The notes beneath the pieces are model-generated. The model made no database searches. It worked only from the letters and a program-made list of their open reading frames with translations, and was not told where the DNA came from. Source: Afipia sp. (lineage in GTDB: Bacteria > Pseudomonadota > Alphaproteobacteria > Rhizobiales > Xanthobacteraceae). From it: a DNA stretch of 64,000 nucleotides. The stretch covers positions 471,382-535,381 of the forward strand of contig JANINQ010000003.1 of the NCBI GenBank assembly GCA_024508675.1. Reading direction: 5' to 3'. Shown here piece after piece: positions 8,545 through 17,488 of the stretch. The position numbers were made by a program, and so were the translations under genes. Each line of letters begins with the position of its first letter. Positions within the stretch are counted from its first letter, which is position 1.

Positions 8545-9960
8545 ATGTCCTTTTCCAATCTCGGCCTGTCCGACAAGGTCCTCGCCGCCGTTGCGGCGAC
8601 CGGTTACACGACCCCCACCCCCATTCAGGAACAAGCGATCCCCCACGTTCTCGCCCGGCGCGACGTGCTCGGCATCGCCCAGACCGGCACCGGCAAGACC
8701 GCTGCTTTCACGCTTCCGATGATCACGCTGCTCGAAAAGGGCCGTGCCCGCGCGCTGATGCCGCGCACGCTGATCCTCGAGCCGACCCGCGAACTCGCTG
8801 CCCAGGTCAAAGAGAACTTCGACAAGTACGGCGCCGGACAGAAGCTCAACGTGGCGCTGCTGATTGGCGGCGTCTCCTTCGGCGATCAGGACCTCAAGCT
8901 GTCCCGCGGCGTGGACGTGTTGATCGCAACTCCGGGCCGCCTGCTCGACCATACCGAGCGCGGCAAGCTGCTGTTGACCGGCATCGAGGTGCTGGTGATC
9001 GACGAAGCGGACCGCATGCTCGACATGGGCTTCATCCCGGACATCGAGCGCATCTGCAAGCTCGTCCCGTTTACCCGCCAGACCCTGTTCTTCACCGCGA
9101 CCATGCCGCCGGAAATCCGGCGCGTCACCGACACCTTCCTGCATAATCCGGTCAAGGTCGAAGTCTCCAAGCCGGCGTCCACCGCCGTCACAGTCACCCA
9201 ATCCCACGTCAGCGTCGGCCGCGAGCCGCACGAGAAGCGCGAAATGCTCCGGCAGTTGCTGCGTGATGCCAAGGACCTCAAGAACGCAATCATCTTCTGC
9301 AACCGCAAGCGTGACGTCGCTGTCGTCTACAAGTCGCTGCAGAAGCACGGTTTCAGCGTCGGCGCCCTGCACGGCGACATGGACCAGACCGCCCGCATGG
9401 CGGCGCTCGATCAGTTCCGCAAGGGTGAGCTCCCCCTGCTCGTCGCTTCCGACGTCGCAGCCCGCGGCCTCGACATTCCCGAAGTCAGCCACGTCTTCAA
9501 TTTCGACGTTCCCCATCATCCGGACGATTACGTTCACCGCATCGGCCGCACCGGCCGCGCCGGCCGTCTCGGCACCGCGGTTTCGATCGTCAGCCCCGCC
9601 GACCAGAAGTCGCTCGCCGCCATCGAAAAACTGATCGGACAATCGATCGCCCGCGCGGAGGTTGCACCTCTGGAATCGCCGGCCGACTCCGAAGCTCCGG
9701 CCCGCGAAACGTCCCCTGAAGCATCGTCCGAAGAACGCAAACCACGCCGCGAATCCCAGCGCAGCCGCGGCGGCCGCAACAAGTCCCGCAAGCCGAACGG
9801 TGCAGATCGCAAGCCGAATGCAACCGAGCGGGTTGCGCCGCAGCAGCCGCCGTCCATCGGACGCCCGATGCCGCTCGCTGCGCGCGACCAACACGCCGAG
9901 CCGGGCGATCATTCGCATCTTCCCGCGTTTCTGCTGCGTCCGATCCGCGCACGCGGCTAA
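8545..9960 (+). CDS. rhlE: DEAD-box ATP-dependent RNA helicase
   Basis: A 471-residue RNA helicase of the RhlE/CsdA type that unwinds structured RNA during ribosome assembly or mRNA decay. The Q motif (TPTPIQEQAIP), motif I (AQTGTGKTAAF), motif Ia (PTRELAAQV), motif II (DEAD as VIDEADRMLDMGF), motif III (FTATMP) and motif VI (HRIGRTGRAG) are all present. The tail after about residue 380 is Arg/Ser/Pro-rich and probably disordered RNA-binding sequence. I use the ATG at 8545 (MSFSNLGLSDK) because AGAGG lies five bases upstream; the longer reading from 8485 starts inside a palindromic repeat. The symbol is by similarity class, so paralogue assignment is uncertain. Confidence 0.9.
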   Translation: MSFSNLGLSDKVLAAVAATGYTTPTPIQEQAIPHVLARRDVLGIAQTGTGKTAAFTLPMITLLEKGRARALMPRTLILEPTRELAAQVKENFDKYGAGQKLNVALLIGGVSFGDQDLKLSRGVDVLIATPGRLLDHTERGKLLLTGIEVLVIDEADRMLDMGFIPDIERICKLVPFTRQTLFFTATMPPEIRRVTDTFLHNPVKVEVSKPASTAVTVTQSHVSVGREPHEKREMLRQLLRDAKDLKNAIIFCNRKRDVAVVYKSLQKHGFSVGALHGDMDQTARMAALDQFRKGELPLLVASDVAARGLDIPEVSHVFNFDVPHHPDDYVHRIGRTGRAGRLGTAVSIVSPADQKSLAAIEKLIGQSIARAEVAPLESPADSEAPARETSPEASSEERKPRRESQRSRGGRNKSRKPNGADRKPNATERVAPQQPPSIGRPMPLAARDQHAEPGDHSHLPAFLLRPIRARG

Positions 9961-9969
9961 CCTGACGAT

Positions 9970-10002
9970 TGACCCGTACGGACGGAAACCGTTTACGGGT
10001 CA
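9970..10002 (+). terminator. Stem-loop after rhlE
   Basis: Perfect 9-base arms TGACCCGTA (9970-9978) and TACGGGTCA (9994-10002) flank a loop that can pair further (CGG with CCG). It lies ten bases after the rhlE stop and is followed by a pyrimidine-rich stretch, TTCATTCTC, rather than a clean U-run. It is a likely terminator or transcript-end hairpin. Confidence 0.55.
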
Positions 10003-10090
10003 TTCATTCTCATCCCTTAACGTGCCTCATATAGTTTTAGCCATTTCGTTGAAAGGGCAGGCAGAAGCCTGTCTTTGAAGGGCACCGAAC

Positions 10091-11158
10091 GTGATTGGCC
10101 TTTTGGAAGAATACGAACGTACTTTGGCGTTCGCCGAAGTCGCATTGGGTCAAATCCGATCCTTGCGTCAGAATGCAGTGCCCCGGAATTACGAAATTTG
10201 GTACATCTACGCGACCGGCTATAACGCGGCGCTCAACAAGATCATCAACGAGACGCTCGGCCGTAACGGCAAGCTGACCGAGGCCGATCTCGAACAGATC
10301 TACGAAACCTATCTCTCCCAGCATCGCACCACCGAGCGCATCGACACTGTCGGCACGCGGGTGATCAACGAAATTGACGACGTGATGAACCTCATCACGG
10401 ACGCGCTGGGAATGACCTCGACATTCGGCCGCAATCTCGAAGGCGCGTCACAAAAGCTGTCCGGCGCCCGGGATCGCGAACAGGTGAAGGCGGTGGTCGA
10501 GGCGCTGGTCACCACCACGCGCGAGATGCAGGAAACCAACAAGGCTCTGGAAGCGCGTCTTGCCAATTCCAAGGTTCAGATCAGCAGCCTTCAGCACAGT
10601 CTCGAAGCCATCCGCAACGAGAGCCTGACCGATCCCCTCACCTCGTTGGGCAACCGGAAGTTCTTCGACCGCGCCCTCGAGAACGCCGTTGCACACGCCG
10701 CAGAGTGCGGCGAGCCGCTGTCGCTGCTGATGCTCGACATCGACCACTTCAAATCCTTCAACGACAACTACGGCCACCTGACCGGTGACCAGGTGTTGCG
10801 CCTTGTGGCGATGTCGCTGAAGCAGACCACCAAGGGTCAGGATATTGCGGCACGTTACGGCGGCGAAGAGTTTGCCGTCGTGCTGCCGAACACGGCGCTG
10901 CGTCAGGCGCTGACGGTGGCCGACAATATCCGCCGCGCGGTGATGTCGAAACAGCTCAAGAAGAAGTCCACCGGTGAAATTCTCGGCCGCGTGACGATCT
11001 CGGTCGGTGTTTCGATGCTGCAGCCTGGCGACGACCGCGACCGGCTGATCGAGCGCGCTGACGCCTGCCTCTACGCCGCCAAGCGCAATGGCCGCAACCG
11101 GGTCATCTGTGAAGCTGATCCCGAGTTTTCACCGACCGACCGCATTCAGGTCGCCTGA
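10091..11158 (+). CDS. GGDEF-domain diguanylate cyclase, cytoplasmic
   Basis: A 355-residue protein that should synthesise cyclic di-GMP. The GGDEF domain occupies about 180-340 with the active-site loop RYGGEEF near 255-261 and DIDHFKSFND for metal and substrate binding. Just upstream, where the inhibitory I-site RxxD sits in many cyclases, the sequence reads KGQD, so the arginine is replaced. The N-terminal 170 residues are helical with no transmembrane segment and no domain I can name. The start is a GTG at 10091 preceded by GAAGGG; no nearer ATG fits. Its 3' end overlaps the convergent TfoX-like gene by 13 bases. Confidence 0.88.
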   Translation: MIGLLEEYERTLAFAEVALGQIRSLRQNAVPRNYEIWYIYATGYNAALNKIINETLGRNGKLTEADLEQIYETYLSQHRTTERIDTVGTRVINEIDDVMNLITDALGMTSTFGRNLEGASQKLSGARDREQVKAVVEALVTTTREMQETNKALEARLANSKVQISSLQHSLEAIRNESLTDPLTSLGNRKFFDRALENAVAHAAECGEPLSLLMLDIDHFKSFNDNYGHLTGDQVLRLVAMSLKQTTKGQDIAARYGGEEFAVVLPNTALRQALTVADNIRRAVMSKQLKKKSTGEILGRVTISVGVSMLQPGDDRDRLIERADACLYAAKRNGRNRVICEADPEFSPTDRIQVA

Positions 11159-11631
11159 CGCTTCTTCGCGCTCTTGCGCCTGGAAGCAACTTTCCTGCCC
11201 TTCGCTGCTTTCGCTGGAGCCTTCTTGCTGGCCGGCGGCTTAGCATTCGTCGCAGAACGCGATGCAGACTTTGTGGCCTTCTTCGGCGCGCGCTTCTTCA
11301 CGCCGGACTTCTTCGCAGCAGCACGTTTCGCCGCGCCTACGGCTTCCCGCGCCCATTCCGCAAGCTCCTCCGGATCGTCATAGAGCCGCTCCGGCAGATG
11401 GCGGTAGGAATTGACGACGACGGTTTTGTTCCGGGTATCGTACTGAAACGGCTTGGCGCCCTCGGCGTCGTAGCGAGGAATGGTCAATTCATCGACGCGA
11501 AAGATGATGCCCGCGCGCAGCGCCATGGCAAAGTTGACGCCATCGGCGGTAATGCCGAAGCCGCTGAACATCTTGCGCAGGGAAATCGGCCCGAATTCGG
11601 AGAAAAGGTCGATCAGGTGGTCACGGTCCAT
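11146..11631 (-). CDS. TfoX/Sxy N-terminal-domain protein with Lys/Ala-rich tail
   Basis: A 161-residue protein with a TfoX N-terminal domain (about 1-95; MDRDHLIDLFSEFGPISLRKMFSGFG, then an FRVDE and Y-rich segment). In gamma-proteobacteria TfoX/Sxy promotes competence gene expression; in alphaproteobacteria the N-domain protein has no proven role. The last 60-65 residues are almost only Lys, Ala, Arg, Ser and Pro with AKK/PKK repeats, like the tail of histone H1 or rhizobial histone-like proteins, suggesting DNA binding. The ATG at 11631 is used; upstream is a TTG at 11646. The start and its weak GGAA site lie inside a palindromic repeat. Confidence 0.75.
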   Translation of the reverse strand: MDRDHLIDLFSEFGPISLRKMFSGFGITADGVNFAMALRAGIIFRVDELTIPRYDAEGAKPFQYDTRNKTVVVNSYRHLPERLYDDPEELAEWAREAVGAAKRAAAKKSGVKKRAPKKATKSASRSATNAKPPASKKAPAKAAKGRKVASRRKSAKKRQAT

Positions 11632-11633
11632 GC

Positions 11634-11678
11634 GCGTATTCCGCAAAAGTGGGCACCGGTTTTGCGACCAGAATACGC
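11634..11678. repeat. Palindromic intergenic repeat (GCGTATTC type) at the TfoX-like gene start
   Basis: Arms GCGTATTCCGCAAAA and TTTTGCGACCAGAATACGC are inverted copies around a GTGGGCACCGG loop. The layout, an AAAAGTGG core opposite CCGGTTTT, matches the copy at 8483-8527, so both belong to one family. One arm abuts the ATG of the TfoX-like gene and supplies its only plausible ribosome site. Confidence 0.72.
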
Positions 11679-11703
11679 GAAACTAGAAAGCTGGACCGTG
11701 CTC

Positions 11704-12111
11704 TCAGCCGTCGATCTTCGCAGGCGTGAGCTGAACCGACTCGCCGCAACCGCAGGCGCTGATCTGGTTCGGGTTGTTAAACACGAACTGGGCCTGCATC
11801 TTGTCGGCCTTGTAGTCCATCTCGGTTCCGAGCAGAAACAGCACGGCCTTCGGATCGACAAGGATCTTCACACCCTTGTCCTCAACGACTTCGTCGGTCG
11901 GCTTCACGTCGTGAGCATATTCGACGGTATAGGACTGGCCGGCGCAGCCGCCGTTCTTGATGCCGACACGCAGCCCGACAATTTCGGAATCAGCGCGCGA
12001 GGCGAGTTCCTTGACGCGCGACGCAGCAGCGTCCGTCAGGCGCATGACCTGCGGACGGGGGCGCACAGCAAGCTTGGAAGGCGCAGGAGCATTAGGCGTC
12101 ATACCGGTCAT
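11704..12111 (-). CDS. sufA: A-type Fe-S carrier protein SufA
   Basis: A 135-residue A-type iron-sulfur carrier that takes clusters from SufBCD to target proteins. The three cluster-binding cysteines are visible: one in KNGGCAGQSY and two in the C-terminal SACGCGESV. It is the last gene of the suf operon, 73 bases after sufT. The N-terminal 20 residues before PQVMRLTDAA are an extension beyond the family core. SufA and IscA/ErpA are hard to separate by sequence; operon position favours SufA. Confidence 0.92.
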   Translation of the reverse strand: MTGMTPNAPAPSKLAVRPRPQVMRLTDAAASRVKELASRADSEIVGLRVGIKNGGCAGQSYTVEYAHDVKPTDEVVEDKGVKILVDPKAVLFLLGTEMDYKADKMQAQFVFNNPNQISACGCGESVQLTPAKIDG

Positions 12112-12184
12112 TTGTTCATTCCTCGTGGCGGTTCAAGGCCGCCCTGAAATGTCAGAATAGGTATTAGAACTGAGTCGACTCAAC

Positions 12185-12565
12185 TCACCACATGTTGAGA
12201 ACGAGGCGCGCCTCGTCGGACATCCGGTCCGGAGTCCATGTCGGCTCCCAGACCACATTGACGCTGACGGGCCCGACGCCGGCGACACTCGCCACGGCGT
12301 TCTCCACCATCGTCGGCAGTTCGCCTGCAGCCGGGCAGTTCGGCGTGGTCAACGTCATCTGGACGTCCACAGAGCGGTCGTCCCTGATGTCGACCTTGTA
12401 GATCAGGCCAAGCTCATAGATGTCCGCCGGGATTTCCGGGTCGAACACAGTCTTCAGCGCGGCCACGATGTCAGTGCCCAGCCGCTCGGTTTCCTCGGGC
12501 GGCAATGCCGACTGGGTATCGAACTTCAGGCCCGCCGGTTCGGCTGTCTGGACGGTGTCGTTCAT
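12185..12565 (-). CDS. sufT: SUF-associated MIP18/DUF59 protein SufT
   Basis: A 126-residue protein of the MIP18 (DUF59) family, which helps mature Fe-S proteins; the same gene is called sufX or sufT in other suf operons. The diagnostic core PEIPADIYELGLIYKVDI is present, followed by MTLTTPNCPAAGELP with the conserved cysteine and the C-terminal WEPTWTPDRMSDEARLVLNMW signature. Its start overlaps the sufS stop by ATGA, so it is translationally coupled. It stands between sufS and sufA, the usual alphaproteobacterial position. Confidence 0.9.
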   Translation of the reverse strand: MNDTVQTAEPAGLKFDTQSALPPEETERLGTDIVAALKTVFDPEIPADIYELGLIYKVDIRDDRSVDVQMTLTTPNCPAAGELPTMVENAVASVAGVGPVSVNVVWEPTWTPDRMSDEARLVLNMW

Positions 12566-13803
12566 GCGAATAGCTCCCGCGCCTTGATGAGCGCCTGCGC
12601 CAACTGATCGACTTCAGCGCGCGTATTATACATGCCGAATGAGGCCCGGCACGTTGCCGTGACGTTGAATCGTTCCAGAAGCGGCATGACGCAGTGGGTC
12701 CCTGCCCTGACCGCGATGCCGCCGCGGTCGATGACCGTCGCCACATCGTGCGGGTGAGCACCGGCCATTTCGAAGGAGATCACAGGCCCCTTGCCCTTGG
12801 CCGTGCCGATGATGCGCAGCGAATTGATTTCGCGCAGCCGGTCGGTGGCATAGGTCAGGAGGTCGTGCTCGTGAGCCGCGATGCGATCCTTGCCGATCGA
12901 ATTGACGTAATCGATGGCTGCGCCGAGCCCGATGGACTCGACGATAGCGGGCGTGCCGGCTTCGAACTTGTGCGGCGGGTCGCCATAGGTGACCCAATCC
13001 TTCGCGACCTCACGGATCATCTCGCCGCCGCCGTTGTAGGGGCGCATCGCGACCAGATGATCGTACTTGGCATAAAGAACGCCGATCCCGGTCGGCCCAT
13101 AGAGCTTGTGCCCGGTGAAGACGTAGAAGTCGCAATCGATGTCCTGCACGTCGATGGTCTGGTGCACGGCCGCCTGGCTGCCATCGACCAGCACCGGAAT
13201 GCCGCGAGCATGGGCGATCTTCACGACTTCCTTGACCGGCACCACGGTGCCGAGGGCATTCGACATCTGCGTAATGGCGACGATCCTGGTCTTCGGCGTC
13301 AGGAGCTTCTCGAACTCCTCGAGCAGGAAGTTGCCTTCGTCATCGACGGGTGCCCACTTGAGGACGGCACCCTGCCGCTCGCGCAGGAAATGCCACGGCA
13401 CGATGTTCGAGTGATGCTCCATGATCGAGAGGACGATCTCGTCGCCCTCCTTGATGTTGGGAGCCCCCCATGACGACGCAACCAGATTGATCGCCTCTGT
13501 CGCGTTGCGGGTGAAGATGATCTCTTCATTGCGCTTCGCATTGAGGAATTGCGCGACGCGCGTACGGCCGCCCTCATAGGCGTCCGTCGCGGCATTGGCC
13601 AGATAGTGAAGACCGCGATGCACATTGGCGTATTCGGACTTGTAGGCCTCGGTCATGCGGTCGAGTACGGCGGTCGGCTTCTGCGCTGACGCCGCGTTGT
13701 CGAGATAGACAAGCGGCTTGCCGTAGACCTTCAGCGCGAGCGCCGGGAAATCCTGGCGGACGCGTTCGACATCGTATGAGCCGTTGGCAACAGCCGGATG
13801 CAT
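12562..13803 (-). CDS. sufS: Cysteine desulfurase SufS
   Basis: A PLP enzyme that removes sulfur from cysteine and hands it to the SufBCD scaffold. It is a group II desulfurase of 413 residues. The PLP lysine lies in TGHKLYGPTGIG and the persulfide cysteine in VRAGTHCVMPLL. ATP is not needed. I use the ATG at 13803 (MHPAVANGSY), which follows GAGG by seven bases; a TTG reading from 13827 would overlap sufD by 22 bases. The sufD stop lies two bases before this ATG. Normally SufE or SufU boosts its activity, but neither is in this cluster. Confidence 0.94.
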   Translation of the reverse strand: MHPAVANGSYDVERVRQDFPALALKVYGKPLVYLDNAASAQKPTAVLDRMTEAYKSEYANVHRGLHYLANAATDAYEGGRTRVAQFLNAKRNEEIIFTRNATEAINLVASSWGAPNIKEGDEIVLSIMEHHSNIVPWHFLRERQGAVLKWAPVDDEGNFLLEEFEKLLTPKTRIVAITQMSNALGTVVPVKEVVKIAHARGIPVLVDGSQAAVHQTIDVQDIDCDFYVFTGHKLYGPTGIGVLYAKYDHLVAMRPYNGGGEMIREVAKDWVTYGDPPHKFEAGTPAIVESIGLGAAIDYVNSIGKDRIAAHEHDLLTYATDRLREINSLRIIGTAKGKGPVISFEMAGAHPHDVATVIDRGGIAVRAGTHCVMPLLERFNVTATCRASFGMYNTRAEVDQLAQALIKARELFA

Positions 13804-13805
13804 GA

Positions 13806-15128
13806 TCAGCCTCGCGTCGCCAGCCAACGTCCGGCAGCCGCCATCGCAACCTCGCGCAGATTGTCATCCACGATCGACTCGATAGCCTCACCGACGAAAG
13901 CGGCGATCAGAAGCGCCTGCGCTTCCTTCTCGGGAAGGCCGCGCGCGCGCAGATAGAACAGCAGACTTTCGTCCAAGGCACCTGCCGTCGCACCGTGACC
14001 GCAGGTCACGTCGTCCGCGAAGATTTCCAGCTCCGGCTTGCTGTCCGCTTCCGCTTCGTCCGACAGAAGCAGCGCGCGGGTCATCATCTTGCCGTCGGTC
14101 TTCTGCGCGTCAGGCTGCACGATGATGCGGCCCTGAAACACGGAATGCGCGCGATCATCGAGCACCGCGCGGAACACTTCGCGGCTGGAACAATGCGGCA
14201 CGGCATGATCAACCACCAGCGTGGTGTCGCCATGACGGCGTGCGCCAAGCAGATTGACACCGTTCGTGGTCAGCTCACTGCCCTCACCGGCAAACCTGAT
14301 GAACCCCTGATAGCGGCTCACGCTGCCGCCATGGGTGAGGTTGAACGTGTTCAACTTCGCCTTCGCGCCGATAGTGAAGATGCCGGTCGCAACATGCGCC
14401 GCATCCAGTGCATCTTCCATCAGACGAACGTGCTGCAACTCGGCCTCGTCGCCGATCCAGATCACGACGGAGTCATGAGTCTGGTAGGATTTCGCGCCTT
14501 CCGCAGCGACAAAGGTTTCGACCAAAGTCGCGCGCGCGCCCTTCGCAAGCTTCAGCAGCGAACGCGTCACCAGCGATGAGCCGGAATCGGTCGCGACATG
14601 GACGACATGGATCGGCCTGGTCAGCGTCACGCCTTCGGCCACCTCGACGACAACGCCGTCAGTCGCCAATGCCGCGTTGAGCGAAATCATCGCATCGGAT
14701 GCGACGCTGGTCTGCAGCAGATCAGCACGTACCTTGTTGCCGTTGTCCTCAAGCACTTCGCGCAAGGTCCGCAGATGTACGCCCGCTTCCAGCGTGGTCA
14801 CGTCGGAGAGTTGCGGAGCGAACACGCCATCCACCAGCACCAGCTTCTGTGTGTTCTCGATGCCGAGCGACTTGATCGCTTTCGCCGCGCGGGTCAGGTC
14901 AGCCTGATCCGGCGCAGGCGCCAGCGGCGCGACCTCGCGCAGCAAGGCGCGAAGATCGGTGTATTTCCATTCCTCGATACGCCGGTGCGGCAGGCCGCGG
15001 CGGGCGAAATCGTCAAAAGCGCTCTGACGGGCTTCGGCAACCGGACCCGATCCCGGCAAACGGCTGCGCGCCGCAGCGAACAATTCGCCGAGCGCGTCCG
15101 TTGTCGATTGAACCAATGCAACGTTCAT
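13806..15128 (-). CDS. sufD: Fe-S assembly scaffold protein SufD
   Basis: A 440-residue SufB paralogue and part of the SufBC2D scaffold on which clusters are built. The C-terminal SufBD fold carries FQGRIIVQPDAQKTDG, CGHGATAGALDESLLFYLRARG and AFVGEAIESI, all typical. The conserved histidine (CGHGAT) that contributes to cluster formation in SufD is kept. The ATG at 15128 (MNVALVQST) is 12 bases after the sufC stop. The gene follows the operon order and is close to usual length (420-440). Confidence 0.94.
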   Translation of the reverse strand: MNVALVQSTTDALGELFAAARSRLPGSGPVAEARQSAFDDFARRGLPHRRIEEWKYTDLRALLREVAPLAPAPDQADLTRAAKAIKSLGIENTQKLVLVDGVFAPQLSDVTTLEAGVHLRTLREVLEDNGNKVRADLLQTSVASDAMISLNAALATDGVVVEVAEGVTLTRPIHVVHVATDSGSSLVTRSLLKLAKGARATLVETFVAAEGAKSYQTHDSVVIWIGDEAELQHVRLMEDALDAAHVATGIFTIGAKAKLNTFNLTHGGSVSRYQGFIRFAGEGSELTTNGVNLLGARRHGDTTLVVDHAVPHCSSREVFRAVLDDRAHSVFQGRIIVQPDAQKTDGKMMTRALLLSDEAEADSKPELEIFADDVTCGHGATAGALDESLLFYLRARGLPEKEAQALLIAAFVGEAIESIVDDNLREVAMAAAGRWLATRG

Positions 15129-15140
15129 GATCAGACCTGC

Positions 15141-15899
15141 TTACGCTGCCTTGCCTTCGTACTGGGCGTAACCGGACTTCTCCAGTTCCAGCGCCAGTTC
15201 CTTGCCGCCGCTCTTGACCACGCGGCCCTTCGACATGACGTGAACCACGTCCGGCACGATGTAGTTCAGCAGCCGCTGATAGTGGGTGATGACGACCATG
15301 GCGCGATCCGGCGAACGCAGCGCATTGACGCCGTCGGCTGCGATACGTAGCGCGTCGATGTCGAGGCCCGAGTCCATTTCGTCGAGAATGCAGAGGCTCG
15401 GCTGGAACAGCCCCATCTGCAGCACTTCGTTGCGCTTCTTCTCACCGCCCGAGAAGCCGACGTTGACGCCGCGCTTGAGCATATCCATCGGGATGTTGAG
15501 CGACTTGGCGATCTCGCGCACCTTCTTGAGGAACTCCGGCGCCATCAGTTCTGTCTCGCCACGCGCCTTGCGCTGGGCGTTGAGCGCCGTGTGCAGGAAG
15601 TTCATCGTGGTGACGCCGGGGATCTCTACCGGATACTGGAACGCGAGGAACACGCCCTTGGCGGCGCGCTCGTCCGGCTCCATCTCCAGCAAGTCTTCGC
15701 CCTTGAACAGGATTTCGCCGCCGGTCACTTCATAGCCCGGCTTTCCGGCGATGACATGCGACAGCGTCGACTTGCCCGAACCGTTCGGACCCATGATGGC
15801 GTGAACTTGGCCTGCGTTCACGGTGAGGTCGAGACCATGAAGAATCTCGTTATCTTCCACCTGAACCTTGAGGCCTTTGACTTCGAGTAGCGCGGTCAT
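15141..15899 (-). CDS. sufC: Fe-S assembly ATPase SufC
   Basis: The ABC-type ATPase that drives SufBCD. The 252-residue protein has Walker [10 protein letters not shown] at 37-45, a signature region [14 protein letters not shown], Walker [14 protein letters not shown] and an H-loop VITHYQ. The frame stays open far upstream, but the part before the ATG at 15899 lies antisense to sufB and is a shadow. This ATG overlaps the sufB stop as ATGA, so translation is coupled. Length matches the family (about 250). Confidence 0.95.
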   Translation of the reverse strand: MTALLEVKGLKVQVEDNEILHGLDLTVNAGQVHAIMGPNGSGKSTLSHVIAGKPGYEVTGGEILFKGEDLLEMEPDERAAKGVFLAFQYPVEIPGVTTMNFLHTALNAQRKARGETELMAPEFLKKVREIAKSLNIPMDMLKRGVNVGFSGGEKKRNEVLQMGLFQPSLCILDEMDSGLDIDALRIAADGVNALRSPDRAMVVITHYQRLLNYIVPDVVHVMSKGRVVKSGGKELALELEKSGYAQYEGKAA

Positions 15900-17392
15900 C
15901 CAACACTTCCTTCCAGCGAGATCGAGATCAGCTTCTGCGCCTCGACCGCAAATTCCATCGGCAACTGCTGCAGCACGTCCTTGACGAAACCGTTGACGAC
16001 CAGCGCCACGGCTTCTTCCTGAGAGAGACCGCGCTGGACGCAGTAGAACAGCATGTCTTCCGAAATCTTCGATGTCGTCGCTTCGTGTTCGAAATGCGCC
16101 GACGAGTTCTTGGCTTCGATGTACGGCACGGTGTGCGCGCCGCACTTGTCGCCGATCAGCAGCGAGTCGCAGGCGGTGAAGTTGCGTGCGCCCGTCGCCT
16201 TGCGATGCGCGGTGACCAGACCACGATAGGTGTTCTGCGACTTGCCCGCCGCGATGCCCTTCGAGATGATGCGGCTCGACGTGTTCTTGCCGAGGTGGAT
16301 CATCTTGGTGCCCGAGTCGACCTGCTGGAAGCCGTTCGAGATCGCGATCGAATAGAACTCGCCCTGCGAGTTGTCGCCGCGCAGGATGCAGCTCGGATAC
16401 TTCCAGGTGATCGCGGAGCCGGTTTCCACCTGCGTCCACGAGATCTTGGAGTTCTTGCCGCGGCAGTCACCACGCTTGGTGACGAAATTGTAGATGCCGC
16501 CCTTGCCTTCCGAGTTGCCGGGATACCAGTTCTGCACCGTCGAATACTTGATCTCGGCATCGTCGAGCGTGACGAGTTCGACCACGGCGGCGTGCAACTG
16601 GTTCTCGTCGCGCTGCGGAGCGGTGCAGCCTTCGAGATACGAAACATAAGCGCCCTTGTCCGCGATGATCAGCGTGCGCTCGAACTGGCCGGTGTTGCGC
16701 TCGTTGATGCGGAAGTAGGTCGACAGTTCCATAGGGCAGCGCACGCCTTCCGGCACGTAAACGAACGAGCCGTCGGAGAACACCGCCGAGTTGAGCGTCG
16801 CGAAATAGTTGTCCGAGGTCGGCACCACGGTGCCGAGATATTTCTTCACGAGGTCCGGATGCTCGCGGATCGCTTCCGAGATCGGCATGAAGATCACGCC
16901 GGCCTTCTTCAACTCGGCCTGGAACGTGGTCGCAACCGACACCGAGTCGAACACGGCGTCGACCGCGACACGGCGCTCGCCCAAATTGTTTCCGTCGGAA
17001 TCTTGGCGCACGACGCCCGCAAGCATCTCCTGCTCACGCAGCGGAATGCCGAGCTTCTCATAGGTCTTCAGAATTTCGGGATCGACTTCATCGAGCGAAG
17101 CCAGCGCCTTCTTCTTCGGCGCGGAATAGTAATAGAGATCCTGATAATCGATCTTCGGATAATCGACGCGCGCCCAGGTCGGCTCTTCCATGGTCTGCCA
17201 GCGGCGGAACGCCTCAAGGCGCCACTCGAGCATCCACTCCGGCTCGTTCTTCTTGGCGGAAATGAATCGGACGGTGTCTTCGGAAAGACCCTTCGGGGCC
17301 TTTTCGGATTCGATGATGGTTTCGAATCCATAGCGATATTGATCGACGTCGATCTGGCGAACCCGATCGACCGTCTCTTGTACGGCCGGCAT
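15896..17392 (-). CDS. sufB: Fe-S assembly scaffold protein SufB
   Basis: The main scaffold subunit, 498 residues, on which the nascent cluster is held with SufD. The family marks [55 protein letters not shown] and [13 protein letters not shown]-like text are all present; the last cysteine (GDKCGAHT) corresponds to the proposed cluster-assembly residue. The ATG at 17392 has a strong GGAGG six bases upstream. The 82-base gap from the upstream desulfurase gene contains an imperfect inverted repeat (17475-17488) that could be an iron operator. Confidence 0.95.
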   Translation of the reverse strand: MPAVQETVDRVRQIDVDQYRYGFETIIESEKAPKGLSEDTVRFISAKKNEPEWMLEWRLEAFRRWQTMEEPTWARVDYPKIDYQDLYYYSAPKKKALASLDEVDPEILKTYEKLGIPLREQEMLAGVVRQDSDGNNLGERRVAVDAVFDSVSVATTFQAELKKAGVIFMPISEAIREHPDLVKKYLGTVVPTSDNYFATLNSAVFSDGSFVYVPEGVRCPMELSTYFRINERNTGQFERTLIIADKGAYVSYLEGCTAPQRDENQLHAAVVELVTLDDAEIKYSTVQNWYPGNSEGKGGIYNFVTKRGDCRGKNSKISWTQVETGSAITWKYPSCILRGDNSQGEFYSIAISNGFQQVDSGTKMIHLGKNTSSRIISKGIAAGKSQNTYRGLVTAHRKATGARNFTACDSLLIGDKCGAHTVPYIEAKNSSAHFEHEATTSKISEDMLFYCVQRGLSQEEAVALVVNGFVKDVLQQLPMEFAVEAQKLISISLEGSVG

Positions 17393-17474
17393 CTTTATCC
17401 TCCGCTCGCGGTTTCAAGGACCGCGGTGGACCGCGTAAGTTGTAGCAGGCGAAAACACTCGAAAAACGAGAATG

Positions 17475-17488
17475 TTAGAACTGTTCAA
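17475..17488. promoter_or_regulatory. Weak Irr-box-like inverted repeat before sufB
   Basis: The text TTAGAACTGTTCAA contains TTAGAA, three spacer bases and TTC. It resembles the iron-control element bound by Irr (TTTAGAA, short spacer, TTCTAAA), but the right half site matches only partly. It overlaps the stop codon of the upstream desulfurase gene and lies 83-96 bases before the sufB start. Confidence 0.2.

Noticed and set aside
8542-9918. A 458-residue frame antisense to rhlE
   Set aside because: A codon-bias shadow of a well-supported helicase gene.
15900-16439. N-terminal extension of sufC
   Set aside because: The extra 180 residues are antisense-frame readings of sufB; the real start overlaps the sufB stop at 15899.
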